This document shows, piece after piece, positions 15,870 through 22,530 of a stretch of 22,530 bases of DNA. The notes under the pieces were generated by a model. The model had not been told where the DNA came from and did no database searches. It saw only the letters and a list, made by a program, of their open reading frames with translations. Both the position numbers and the translations under genes were made by a program. Every line of letters starts with the position of its first letter. Position 1 is the first letter of the stretch. This DNA is from a virus: the IMG/VR virus record IMGVR_UViG_3300047462_000782, positions 1 through 22,530 of that record. One strand, written 5' to 3'.

Positions 15870-16496
15870 ATGCAATCCGAACTCGACAACGACAGCGACC
15901 TCGAGAAAGACGAGGGCAACGGCGACGGGTACGAGGCCAAAATCGGCCACCTGATCGTCGCGGTGCTTCACGACGACTCTCTCGATTTGAAGGCCAAGCG
16001 GAAGAAGATCCTCAAGGCCCTGCAGTTGATGGACGAACCCGCGGAGGCGCCGCCCGAAGACGAAGAGGGCGACGAGACGGCCGAACTGGATGACGACGGC
16101 CCGGCCGACGACGAGGGCGATGAAGAGACCGACGGCGACGAAACGCCTGATGAAAAGGATGAGTCAGTGGAGTGGGCTCGCGTCTTCCGCACCCACCGCG
16201 ACCCGGACGTTCGCCGCCTGGCCGAGCGCTTTGACCGGATGCAAGTCCGCGAGCGTCTGCGCGGGCGACGGGCCAGGGCCCGACAACTCTGCCGCCGAGC
16301 CAGCCTGCCGCCGGCCGTGGTGAGCCGCTTGTTCGTCGATCAGTTGCTGCACGCCCCGGACGAGCAGGCCATGTTGGCTCTGATCGAGGACCGGCGCCGC
16401 CTGGCCGGCGTGCGCGTGCCCCGCAGCGCCTCGCCCGGCGCTGGAACTCGTATGGACGTCAAGGAATTTGCCAATCACCTCCGAAGGGGGGCCTGA
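15870..16496 (+). CDS. Acidic scaffold-like head assembly protein
   Basis: This 208-aa protein starts at ATG 15870 behind GCGAGGAC. Residues about 55-100 are a strongly acidic Asp/Glu-rich tract, and the C-terminal half is basic and helical (RDPDVRRLAERFDRMQ, RRRLAGVRVP, KEFANHLRRG). A charged, helical protein directly before the decoration and major capsid genes is typical of a scaffold or delta-domain protein. No protease catalytic triad is evident, so maturation protease activity is not claimed. The next gene starts 4 nt after the stop. Confidence 0.65.
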   Translation: MQSELDNDSDLEKDEGNGDGYEAKIGHLIVAVLHDDSLDLKAKRKKILKALQLMDEPAEAPPEDEEGDETAELDDDGPADDEGDEETDGDETPDEKDESVEWARVFRTHRDPDVRRLAERFDRMQVRERLRGRRARARQLCRRASLPPAVVSRLFVDQLLHAPDEQAMLALIEDRRRLAGVRVPRSASPGAGTRMDVKEFANHLRRGA

Positions 16497-16499
16497 ACC

Positions 16500-17015
16500 A
16501 TGAGTCTCGGTAACGACACGTTCCGCTACCGCTACGGCGATACCAACCCGGTACAAATTGCTTTTGACCAAACCACCGGCGGGGGCGCCTTCCCGATCTC
16601 CATCGGCGACCTGTGCTGGATCGACAGCTCCGACGGCTACAAGGTCAAGGCGGCCGACGCCTTCACCTGGACGACAAACCTGGCAACCACGCAGCAGAAC
16701 TTCGCGCCGGTTTTCGCCGGCGTCTCGGCGCAGCGCTGGGACGGAACCAATCTGCAGGCCTACGGCATCAAGGACGGATTGCTGCGCATCGACACGAGCG
16801 GCGTCTTCGAGTTCGCCTGCGCGGCCAACTCCAGCTTCAACGCCGGCGACCTCGTCGGCCCCGACAAGGCGGCCGGCAACGCTATTTTGCCGCAGCAGGT
16901 CGCTGCGGTTTCCGCCAAGAATCAGGCCATTGGCCGGGTCGCGCGCGCTGTTACCAGCGCCAGCACCGTGCTCGTCGAGATCATCGCGGCCAAGTTCGAT
17001 CTGGGATACAACTGA
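16500..17015 (+). CDS. Head decoration-like protein
   Basis: This 171-aa protein starts at ATG 16500, behind AAGGGGGG. It is beta-rich and free of signal or membrane segments. The second half (GVFEFACAANSSFNAGDLVG, then QAIGRVARAVTSASTVLVEI) has the rhythm of DUF2190-type capsid decoration proteins, which lie just before the major capsid gene in many siphophages, as here. The family match is from memory of pattern and position, so decoration is likely but not certain. Confidence 0.7.
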   Translation: MSLGNDTFRYRYGDTNPVQIAFDQTTGGGAFPISIGDLCWIDSSDGYKVKAADAFTWTTNLATTQQNFAPVFAGVSAQRWDGTNLQAYGIKDGLLRIDTSGVFEFACAANSSFNAGDLVGPDKAAGNAILPQQVAAVSAKNQAIGRVARAVTSASTVLVEIIAAKFDLGYN

Positions 17016-17030
17016 GAAGTAGTTGTTATC

Positions 17031-17080
17031 AGTTGTTAGTTGTTAGTGAAATCAATCAGGATTCCCGACAACTAACAATT
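17031..17080. repeat. AT-rich intergenic inverted repeat
   Basis: The arms AGTTGTTAGTTGT (17031-17043) and ACAACTAACAATT (17068-17080) pair at 12 of 13 positions across a 24-nt loop, right after the decoration-like gene. The base composition differs strongly from the GC-rich surroundings. Possible roles are termination, processing or a mobile repeat; there is no T-tract. The 230 nt from here to 17310 hold no gene; they are pyrimidine-rich and contain AAGGAG at about 17215-17220 with no in-frame capsid start. Confidence 0.6.
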
Positions 17081-17310
17081 AGCGCGATCACCGCGGTCCC
17101 GTCGGCCGGCAGCACTCCTGACGCGGCATCACTTCCGCCGGCCATCCTCCCTACCTTCCCGTTCCCGTCCCGGTCTTCACTTCTCTTGGCCGGGGCGGGG
17201 ACCCACCTCTATCCAAGGAGAGTGGAACGTACCGGTCGCTCAGCCCCGACCCGAGCCGCTGCGCGGTTCCGGGAGGCGCCGACCGCCGGCCACCGACCAC
17301 TAATACGCGC

Positions 17311-18513
17311 ATGCTCGGGCAAAACCTTCGCCAACTCTACGAATCGCTCGGCCCGGCCGAGTGTGTTCACCTGCTTTCCGAAGGGATCAAGACCGGGGAG
17401 TTCAAGCCAACCGACTTCAGCCTTCGGGAACTCGCCGAAGCTTTCTGCGGCGAAAACTGGGTACGGCGGCTGAACCCCGCCAGCACCGCCCGCTACGGCA
17501 CGGTCGACCTGCTCGAGGCCGGCGAGGGCGTGGACGTCACCGCCTTCTCGAACATCACCGGCCAGATCTTCTACAACCGCATCCTGGAGGGATGGAAGAA
17601 CGCCACCCTCGTCAGCGAACAAGTCACCGAACGCATACCGACCACGCTCGACGGGGAAAAGATGCCCTGGCTGTCCCACGTGCTCAGTGAGGGCCAGGCG
17701 ATCCATCCCGGCATGCCTTACCCGGAGGCGAACTTCGGCGAACGCTACGTCACCACGCCATCGACCACGAAATACGGCCTGATCGTGTCGGTCACCAAGG
17801 AGATGATCTTTTTCGACCGCACCGGCCAGGCACTGCGGGCGGCCGGCGAGACCGGATTCAAGCTCGGTTACAACAAGGAAAAGCGCGTCCTCAACGTCGT
17901 GCTCGGCCTGGTTAACAGTTACTCGCTGAACGGCACGACTTACAACACCTACCTGGCCGCCCCGCAAACGCCGCCGGCTTATGCCAACACCCAGGCGTCG
18001 ACGCCGCTGGTGGATTACACCTCCATCCAGTCGGCCATCACTCTCGCCAGCCAGATTCTCGACCCGGACACGGGCAACCCGCTCGACAATATCGAGATGA
18101 AACAATTGCTCGTGATGCCGGCGCGACTATTCCACGCCAAGCGCCTGGCTGCCGCGACCGAATACCGGTCGACCTACCCCGGCTTCGCGGCGACAGCGTC
18201 CGAGCCGGACGGCAACGTGCAGATGATCGCGCCGAATCCCGTCGGGCCGCTGCAGGTCCTCACTTCCCCGATCGCCTACCAACTTTTGGTCAACAGCGGC
18301 CTGAGCGCGACGCAGTCCAACGAGTACTGGTACATCGGCGACTTCAAGCGCGCCTTCGCGTACATGGAGAACTGGCCCATCACCGTCGTCCAGGAGCCGG
18401 CGAATTCCATCAAGGAATTCGAACAGGACCTGGTCGTGCGCTACAAGGCGAGCGAGCGGGGCACACCGGCCGTTCTGGACCCGCGCTACGTCTTCAAACT
18501 CACGAACACCTAA
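17311..18513 (+). CDS. Major capsid protein (HK97 fold)
   Basis: This 400-aa protein starts at ATG 17311; the ribosome binding site is weak. It forms the icosahedral shell. The N-terminal helix-rich part (MLGQNLRQLYESLGP, then FSLRELAEAFCGENWV) precedes a core with SNITGQIFYNRILEGW, SVTKEMIFFDRTGQ, YNKEKRVLNVVLG and a C-terminal FEQDLVVRYKASERGTPAV / DPRYVFKL, the ordering of HK97-type shells. Length is typical. It sits between the decoration-like and head-completion genes. No long N-terminal delta domain precedes it, consistent with a separate scaffold gene upstream. Confidence 0.88.
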   Translation: MLGQNLRQLYESLGPAECVHLLSEGIKTGEFKPTDFSLRELAEAFCGENWVRRLNPASTARYGTVDLLEAGEGVDVTAFSNITGQIFYNRILEGWKNATLVSEQVTERIPTTLDGEKMPWLSHVLSEGQAIHPGMPYPEANFGERYVTTPSTTKYGLIVSVTKEMIFFDRTGQALRAAGETGFKLGYNKEKRVLNVVLGLVNSYSLNGTTYNTYLAAPQTPPAYANTQASTPLVDYTSIQSAITLASQILDPDTGNPLDNIEMKQLLVMPARLFHAKRLAAATEYRSTYPGFAATASEPDGNVQMIAPNPVGPLQVLTSPIAYQLLVNSGLSATQSNEYWYIGDFKRAFAYMENWPITVVQEPANSIKEFEQDLVVRYKASERGTPAVLDPRYVFKLTNT

Positions 18514-18525
18514 CGCGAGGTTACC

Positions 18526-18780
18526 ATGCCAAGCAAACCGAAACCTTCGGCCGTCACGGCCGCGGGCAATCCGACCTCGCCCGGCAGCACCTCTGTCGCC
18601 ACGGCAGACAACGGCGGCGCTGCACGCACGCGAAGTCGTTCCTGGACCGTCACCATTCCCTACGTACCGCCGACCGTGGTCGAGGCCGCCGACGAGGCCG
18701 AAGCCTGGGACAAGTTCAGGTCGAAATGGGGCATTGTGCAGAGCGAGCACGTGCCCGTCATCCAACCGGTCGGCGAATAA
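18526..18780 (+). CDS. Small head-region protein, unknown
   Basis: This 84-aa protein starts at ATG 18526 behind GCGAGGTTACC, 12 nt after the capsid stop. The first ~40 residues are low-complexity Ser/Thr/Ala/Pro. The rest (RSWTVTIPYVPPTVVEAADE, then AWDKFRSKWGI) looks folded. I do not recognise it. Position suggests a minor virion or head-completion protein. Confidence 0.7.
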   Translation: MPSKPKPSAVTAAGNPTSPGSTSVATADNGGAARTRSRSWTVTIPYVPPTVVEAADEAEAWDKFRSKWGIVQSEHVPVIQPVGE

Positions 18781-18784
18781 CTCT

Positions 18785-18845
18785 AAATGCAAAAGGCAGA
18801 ATGCAGATTAACCGCCTTTCTTTCTGCGTTCTGCCTTTTGCATTT
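18785..18845. repeat. Intergenic 23-bp stem hairpin
   Basis: Arms 18785-18807 and 18823-18845 pair over 23 bp with a single mismatch around a 15-nt loop. It is the strongest hairpin in the window. The stem contains AAAAGGCAGAATGC, loosely like the AGCAGAAA hairpins at 1528 and 19969. The next gene's GCGGAG site begins a few nt downstream, and there is no run of T after the stem, so it may protect or process mRNA downstream of the capsid gene. Confidence 0.75.
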
Positions 18846-18861
18846 CAACGCGGAGTGACAG

Positions 18862-19110
18862 ATGGCCGTTATCGACGACCTCAACACGGCTAAGGCCAAC
18901 GTGGCCGCAATTCTGGCGCAGATCACGGCCGATCCCAAGCCCACGTACTCCATCGACGGACAAAGCGTGAGCTGGGAGAGTTACTTCTCGATGCTCAGCG
19001 ACAAGCTCGAGAAGCTCAATCAGCTCATTCAGGTCGAGGGCGGACCGTTTGAGCGACAGACGCAAGCTCTCAGCGGCGGCGGCAGCGGGGGTGGCGTGTG
19101 GCCGGTTTAA
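18862..19110 (+). CDS. Small helical phage protein, unknown
   Basis: This 82-aa protein starts at ATG 18862 behind GCGGAGTGACAG. It is largely helical (MAVIDDLNTAKANVAAILAQ, then WESYFSMLSDKLEKLNQLIQ), with a Gly/Ser-rich tail. It overlaps the next gene by 13 nt, indicating coupled translation. Small helical proteins at this place are often head-tail connector or accessory proteins, but I see no family mark. Confidence 0.72.
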   Translation: MAVIDDLNTAKANVAAILAQITADPKPTYSIDGQSVSWESYFSMLSDKLEKLNQLIQVEGGPFERQTQALSGGGSGGGVWPV

Positions 19111-19439
19111 TCGACCCGTCGGACGACTTCGCGGTCGTCGACAACCTCGAAGCCGTGACCTTTTACCGCCGCACCGGGAACAGCACCTTCGACGAGGGCG
19201 CGATTTGCGAAAGCGCACTTCGCCGTGACGTCGCGCGTGAAGAGATCCAGGTCGACGGCGCCACTCTCGTCCGCATCAAGGCGCGCTGGCACATCTGGGC
19301 CGCCGACCTCGGCCAAGGGCCGCCGCCGAAGGTCAATGATGTCATTCAAGACGCGGCCGGCATCCGCTGGTCGGTGCTCGACGTTGACGAAGGCACGCTG
19401 CAGTCGCGTTACCTGATCCACGCCGTGCAGGAACGTTGA
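19098..19439 (+). CDS. Head-closure / head-tail joining candidate
   Basis: This 113-aa protein starts at GTG 19098, preceded by GGGGGTGG and overlapping the previous gene's end. The beta-rich pattern VEAVTFYRR-like near the N-terminus (NLEAVTFYRRTGN), IKARWHIWAADLG in the middle and WSVLDVDEGTLQSRYLIHAV at the end fits the SPP1 gp16 type of head-closure proteins by length, strand order and position after the capsid gene. The call is by pattern and synteny; a different neck protein is possible. Confidence 0.65.
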   Translation: MAGLIDPSDDFAVVDNLEAVTFYRRTGNSTFDEGAICESALRRDVAREEIQVDGATLVRIKARWHIWAADLGQGPPPKVNDVIQDAAGIRWSVLDVDEGTLQSRYLIHAVQER

Positions 19440-19460
19440 ACGAACGGGGTGCGCAACGTC

Positions 19461-19943
19461 ATGGCCGCCACTTCGCTGTACGACTCGATCCTGTCGGCCG
19501 TCGCCGGCGTCATTAACTCCCTCGTGCTAACGTTCGAGCCGCCGGATGGCGCGCCCGTGACACCCGAAGCGGTCGTCCTGAAATCGCCCAAGGTCCAGGA
19601 GTCGCTCGATGTGCCCCTACCCGTGATCGCGGTGTCGCCGGCCGTCGAAGAGCAGCGCGCCGAGCCGGCGGCGACCGAGGGATTGGTGTTCGTCACCTAC
19701 CCGGTCGAGGTGGCCATCCACGCGGCCGGCAACCGGGACTTCGCGGCCAACCTGGACGTTTGGCTCAACTGGCGCGAGCAAATTCGTCGCCAGTTCCAGG
19801 GGCCGAGCTTGGCCGGCGTGCCCCAAGTCATCGACGTCAACACGCAAGCCGACGCGGCGTTCGACCGCAACGCCCTTCCCGACAATTACGACCGCTCGCG
19901 ACTAATCCTTCGTTTCAAAACCGTCGAGCCGCGGGGATTGTGA
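19461..19943 (+). CDS. Tail-completion / tail-terminator candidate
   Basis: I prefer ATG 19461, with GGGG upstream; GTG 19449 in the same frame is an alternative that adds four residues. The ~160-aa protein begins with a helix (SLYDSILSAVAGVINSLVL), followed by strands and VEVAIHAAGNRDF, then WLNWREQIRRQFQG and a closing SRLILRFKTVEPRG. The helix-strand-helix plan, size and position between head closure and tail tube match minor tail or terminator proteins. Not assigned to a family. Confidence 0.68.
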   Translation: MAATSLYDSILSAVAGVINSLVLTFEPPDGAPVTPEAVVLKSPKVQESLDVPLPVIAVSPAVEEQRAEPAATEGLVFVTYPVEVAIHAAGNRDFAANLDVWLNWREQIRRQFQGPSLAGVPQVIDVNTQADAAFDRNALPDNYDRSRLILRFKTVEPRGL

Positions 19944-19946
19944 GTC

Positions 19947-20042
19947 GTGGCCAGCGGCCAATCGAACTTGAAAGCAGAAACGAGAAACCGCTGCCGGTTC
20001 ATTTCTGCTTTCAGATTTCTTCGTTCGCCGGCCACTAGCCAC
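19947..20042. repeat. Nested inverted repeat (AGCAGAAA family)
   Basis: Outer arms GTGGCCAGCGGCC (19947-19959) and GGCCACTAGCCAC (20030-20042) pair with two mismatches. Inner arms TGAAAGCAGAAA (19969-19980) and TTTCTGCTTTCA (20002-20013) pair perfectly. The inner stem shares its core with the hairpin after terL. It fills the gap after the tail-completion gene. Confidence 0.72.
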
Positions 20043-20070
20043 CCACCACTGAACATTAACTGAGGTATTT

Positions 20071-20619
20071 ATGGCCATTAGCAACGTCTCCGCGACGTTC
20101 AGCGTCGGCATCAGCTACCAGGCCCAAGGCGCGGCGCCGGGCAGCCAGTACCAGCCGACCACGGCACAGGGCAATCCGAAGAAGAATATCGCCTTCAAGA
20201 CCGGCACCACGACGGCCGGCCAGGTCAACGAGATCGCCAGCAAGATATTCGCGATCGCCGCCAGCGGCACGACGACCATCAGCTTGCAGTCCCTGACGGA
20301 CGTGCTTGGGCAGACGGTGAACTTGGTGCGGGTCAAGGGCCTGTTGTTCCAGTTGCTGTCGACGGCCGACGACTCCGTCAACGGCACGGCCTGCAGTGGC
20401 GTGACCCTTAATGCCACGCCGCCGTCGCATCCGTTCCTGGGCTTCCTGGGCGGCACCAACCCGACCATCACGCTCGGCAACGGCGAGGCGTTGGCGTGGC
20501 TTTCTCCAAGCGCCAACGGCACGGGCGTCTCCGGCTCGGCCTATCAGATTGAGGTAACGAACCTTGACAGTACCAACGCGGCGGCTTTCCAGGTGACGAT
20601 CCTTGGGGCGGATTCGTAG
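20071..20619 (+). CDS. Virion structural protein, tail region
   Basis: This 182-aa protein starts at ATG 20071 behind TGAGGTATTT. It is Thr/Ser/Gly-rich and beta-dominated: AISNVSATFSVGISYQAQG, SLQSLTDVLGQTVNLVRVKG, YQIEVTNLDSTNAAAFQVTI. It has no signal or membrane segment. Composition and place before the tail tube gene suggest a virion surface or tail-associated protein. A second decoration protein is an alternative. Confidence 0.7.
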   Translation: MAISNVSATFSVGISYQAQGAAPGSQYQPTTAQGNPKKNIAFKTGTTTAGQVNEIASKIFAIAASGTTTISLQSLTDVLGQTVNLVRVKGLLFQLLSTADDSVNGTACSGVTLNATPPSHPFLGFLGGTNPTITLGNGEALAWLSPSANGTGVSGSAYQIEVTNLDSTNAAAFQVTILGADS

Positions 20620-20647
20620 TCACCGTCGCTCGACTCCCCTTCGCCAG

Positions 20648-20711
20648 AGCGCAGAGCGCGAAGCGCGGAGTGCCCGAGACAAGCGAGCAATTCGTATTGG
20701 CGCTCTGCGCT
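20648..20711. repeat. GC-rich inverted repeat, second member
   Basis: AGCGCAGAGCGC (20648-20659) pairs exactly with GCGCTCTGCGCT (20700-20711). The 16-mer GCAGAGCGCGAAGCGC at 20651-20666 is identical to 1978-1993 in front of portal 1. It lies between the previous structural gene and the tail-tube gene. Confidence 0.65.
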
Positions 20712-20735
20712 TTAGCGATTGAAGGGAGCGACGTC

Positions 20736-21143
20736 ATGGCCGCGGGAACGCCGTTATCGGCAAAGAACTGCAAGGTCCGGATCAATAGCTCCGTCTTGTA
20801 CAACTCGAAGTGGACGGCCACCCCCGAACGGGCGATGCTCGACACCTCGAACATGGAAGGGCAGGGCTACGAAGACCAGATCGGCGGTCTCAGCAAGCTC
20901 GACGTTCGGGTCGAAGGCTGGTGGGATGCCGGGGCCAATCCGTACGATTCGCCGCTGGATCTGCAAGACGGCCAGATCGTTTCGTTCGTCCTGTACACGA
21001 ACGACATCGGTTCGCCGTCGTGGTCTGGCACCGCGCTCGTCAAGGGCGTGCCCATGACCGCCGAGGTCAAGGATCTGATCAAGTACACGCTCGAAATGAA
21101 GGCCAAGGGACAATTCAACTACCCGACCGGCGACGCGGCTTGA
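20736..21143 (+). CDS. Tail tube (major tail) protein
   Basis: This 135-aa protein starts at ATG 20736 behind GAAGGGAG; the open frame reaches back to 20670 through the repeat, which is unlikely to be coding. The plan fits siphophage tail tube proteins: SAKNCKVRINSSVLYNSKWT, GLSKLDVRVEGWWDAG, SFVLYTND, a strand with SGTALVKGVPMTAEV and a final YTLEMKAKGQFNY. Such proteins stack as hexamers around the tape measure. No tail-assembly chaperone or tape-measure gene follows within the window; a third portal does. Confidence 0.75.
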   Translation: MAAGTPLSAKNCKVRINSSVLYNSKWTATPERAMLDTSNMEGQGYEDQIGGLSKLDVRVEGWWDAGANPYDSPLDLQDGQIVSFVLYTNDIGSPSWSGTALVKGVPMTAEVKDLIKYTLEMKAKGQFNYPTGDAA

Positions 21144-21264
21144 TCCGCCTCGGTTCTGCACGCACGCACCAACGAGCGCACGAGGGACGGGCTTACTTCA
21201 CCTCTTACTGTTCCGCGCCGGGTGCCCTGCACTTCTCGCCGGCCGCGGGACGCGGAATCCCGCC

Positions 21265-22530
21265 ATGCAATCGAACGGCCATGTTCCGTCCCTGTCCGAG
21301 CTGCGCGAGCAAGTCGAACGTCAGGAACTCCTCCTCCGCCAACGCACGCTGGAGACGGCGTACAACTGGTACGACGACTTCGTCAACCCCGCCGAACCTC
21401 TCTTCGACACACCCGACTTCTTCTTCCCCCTCGCCGGCGAAAACCTGCCCTTCAACCTCGACAACCGCCAGAAGGGCGAACTGCTCCCCGTCTACATCAC
21501 CGAGTACGGACTCAAGATCCTCCGCGACTATTCCCGCTGGCTCGCCGCCTTCAACCCCTTCGCCCTCAACGCCCTGGAAAACCGCGTCTCCTACACGGTC
21601 GGCACTGGCTTCGGTTACCGTGCTGTACCTGCTAACGACGACGATCCCCAGGCGTGGCGCCTTTGCCGCCAGGCGCAGGCGGTAATCGACGACTTCCTGG
21701 AACGCACCGACTGGGGCGAGCTGGAACAGGAAATCCTCCGCCGCGCCGACCGCGACGGCGAAGCCTTCCTCCGCTTCTTCCCCACCGGCAACGGCAATTG
21801 CACGGTGCGGACGGTGGAACCCGAGCACGTCAAGAGTCCCGGCGACCAGTCGGCCCACCTCTCCTTCGGCGTCGAGACCCCCGAGCACGACGTCCAGGAC
21901 GTCCAGGCCTTCTGGATCGTCGAAGACCCGTCCCTCGGCTGGTCGCCCAGCCGCGTGCCCGCCGACGAGGTGGTGCACATCCGCCTCAACGTCGACCGCT
22001 CCGCCAAACGTGGCTACCCCACTCTCATCCCCGTCCGCCGCAACCTCCTCCGCGCCGACAAGCTGCTGCAGAACATGTCCACCCTGGCGCAGGTCCAGGC
22101 CACCTTCGCGCTGATCCGCAAGCACAAACAGTACCCGGCCAGCGCCGTGCAGTCCTGGCAACAGAGCCAGGCCGATCTCGCCGTCGGCGACCCCGTCAGC
22201 GGCAATACCCGTTATCTGCAGCGCTACTTGCCCGGCACCATCCTCGACGTCCCCGACCAGACCGACTACGAGTTCCCCGCCGCCAAGGTCCCCGCCGACT
22301 CCCTGGTCGCCGTCTTGCAGGCCGAGCTGCGCGCCGTCGCCGCACGCCTCGTCTTGCCCGAGTACATGCTCACCAGCAACGCCGAGAATGCCAACTACGC
22401 CAGCACGCTGGTGGCGGAAGCGCCGGCCGTCAAGCACTTCCAGCGCCTGCAGCGGCAACTGGCCCGTACCTTCGGCGACGGTCGCTACGGCGGGCCACGC
22501 CGCTGCGGCGCGCTCTGGCGCGTCCTTGAG
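21265..22530 (+). CDS. Portal protein 3, cut by the window end
   Basis: The frame opens at ATG 21265 and stays open to the last base (422 codons visible). Its start context (CGCGGAATCCCGCC-ATGCAA) matches portal 2. The N-terminus MQSNGHVPSLSELREQ and all visible segments, including HIRLNVDR and LPEYMLTSNAENANYAS, match portals 1 and 2 closely, so a normal portal stem is present. The switch point (about residue 541) and the variable tip lie outside the window. A third portal after the tail tube gene is out of the usual phage order. By analogy I expect a third, different tip with its own immunity gene, but this cannot be seen here. Confidence 0.87.
   Translation, partial: MQSNGHVPSLSELREQVERQELLLRQRTLETAYNWYDDFVNPAEPLFDTPDFFFPLAGENLPFNLDNRQKGELLPVYITEYGLKILRDYSRWLAAFNPFALNALENRVSYTVGTGFGYRAVPANDDDPQAWRLCRQAQAVIDDFLERTDWGELEQEILRRADRDGEAFLRFFPTGNGNCTVRTVEPEHVKSPGDQSAHLSFGVETPEHDVQDVQAFWIVEDPSLGWSPSRVPADEVVHIRLNVDRSAKRGYPTLIPVRRNLLRADKLLQNMSTLAQVQATFALIRKHKQYPASAVQSWQQSQADLAVGDPVSGNTRYLQRYLPGTILDVPDQTDYEFPAAKVPADSLVAVLQAELRAVAARLVLPEYMLTSNAENANYASTLVAEAPAVKHFQRLQRQLARTFGDGRYGGPRRCGALWRVLE

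Noticed and set aside
15870-16496. Prohead protease instead of scaffold
   Set aside because: No Ser-His catalytic arrangement is visible; the acidic tract and helical charged ends fit a scaffold better.

Overview
The window is one phage-like structural gene cluster, read entirely on the + strand, from a high-GC bacterium. The organism is most likely a planctomycete of the Gemmata group. That placement is an inference from several traits: planctomycete-style leucine-rich-repeat (LRR) proteins with Sec signals, a small protein with a 'TGQDFGYD...W..W' motif, a remnant with a 'W.DDNGGIVVAFD' motif, the high GC content, and intergenic 'AAAGCAGAAA' hairpins. No integrase, repressor, lysis gene, tRNA or CRISPR array is visible, so an active prophage and a domesticated particle both remain possible.

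Layout. 1-1943: large terminase (TerL) and a small beta-rich virion-like protein. 2089-5043: portal protein whose C-terminus continues for about 440 residues into a polymorphic-toxin-like extension ending in an HExxH metallopeptidase-like tip. 5099-9893: accessory array with a small candidate immunity gene, a frame-broken gene, an unrecognised 387-codon ORF, two complete and one shortened LRR protein with Sec signals, and an orphan broken copy of the portal-1 pre-tip region. 10153-11016: Ala/Pro-rich hypothetical protein. 11157-14210: second portal, nearly the same over its first ~541 residues but with an unrelated C-terminus. 14269-15604: candidate immunity gene, a remnant of the end of tip 2, a frame-broken immunity paralogue and one more small gene. 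15870-21143: head and tail-tube genes (acidic scaffold-like protein, decoration-like protein, major capsid protein, small proteins, head-closure and tail-terminator candidates, tail tube). 21265 to the window end: third portal, cut by the window edge before its variable region.

Main interpretation. The locus combines a phage head module with polymorphic-toxin architecture: a constant portal domain, a variable C-terminal tip, adjacent immunity candidates, and orphan tip fragments with homology to the constant/pre-tip region. In known portals the C-terminal part faces the capsid lumen, so tips fused there could be packaged inside the particle. MuF-type polymorphic toxins of temperate phages are the nearest known parallel. 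I do not know of a described portal-based version with three paralogous portals in one head cluster. The toxin and immunity roles are inferred from architecture and are not demonstrated.
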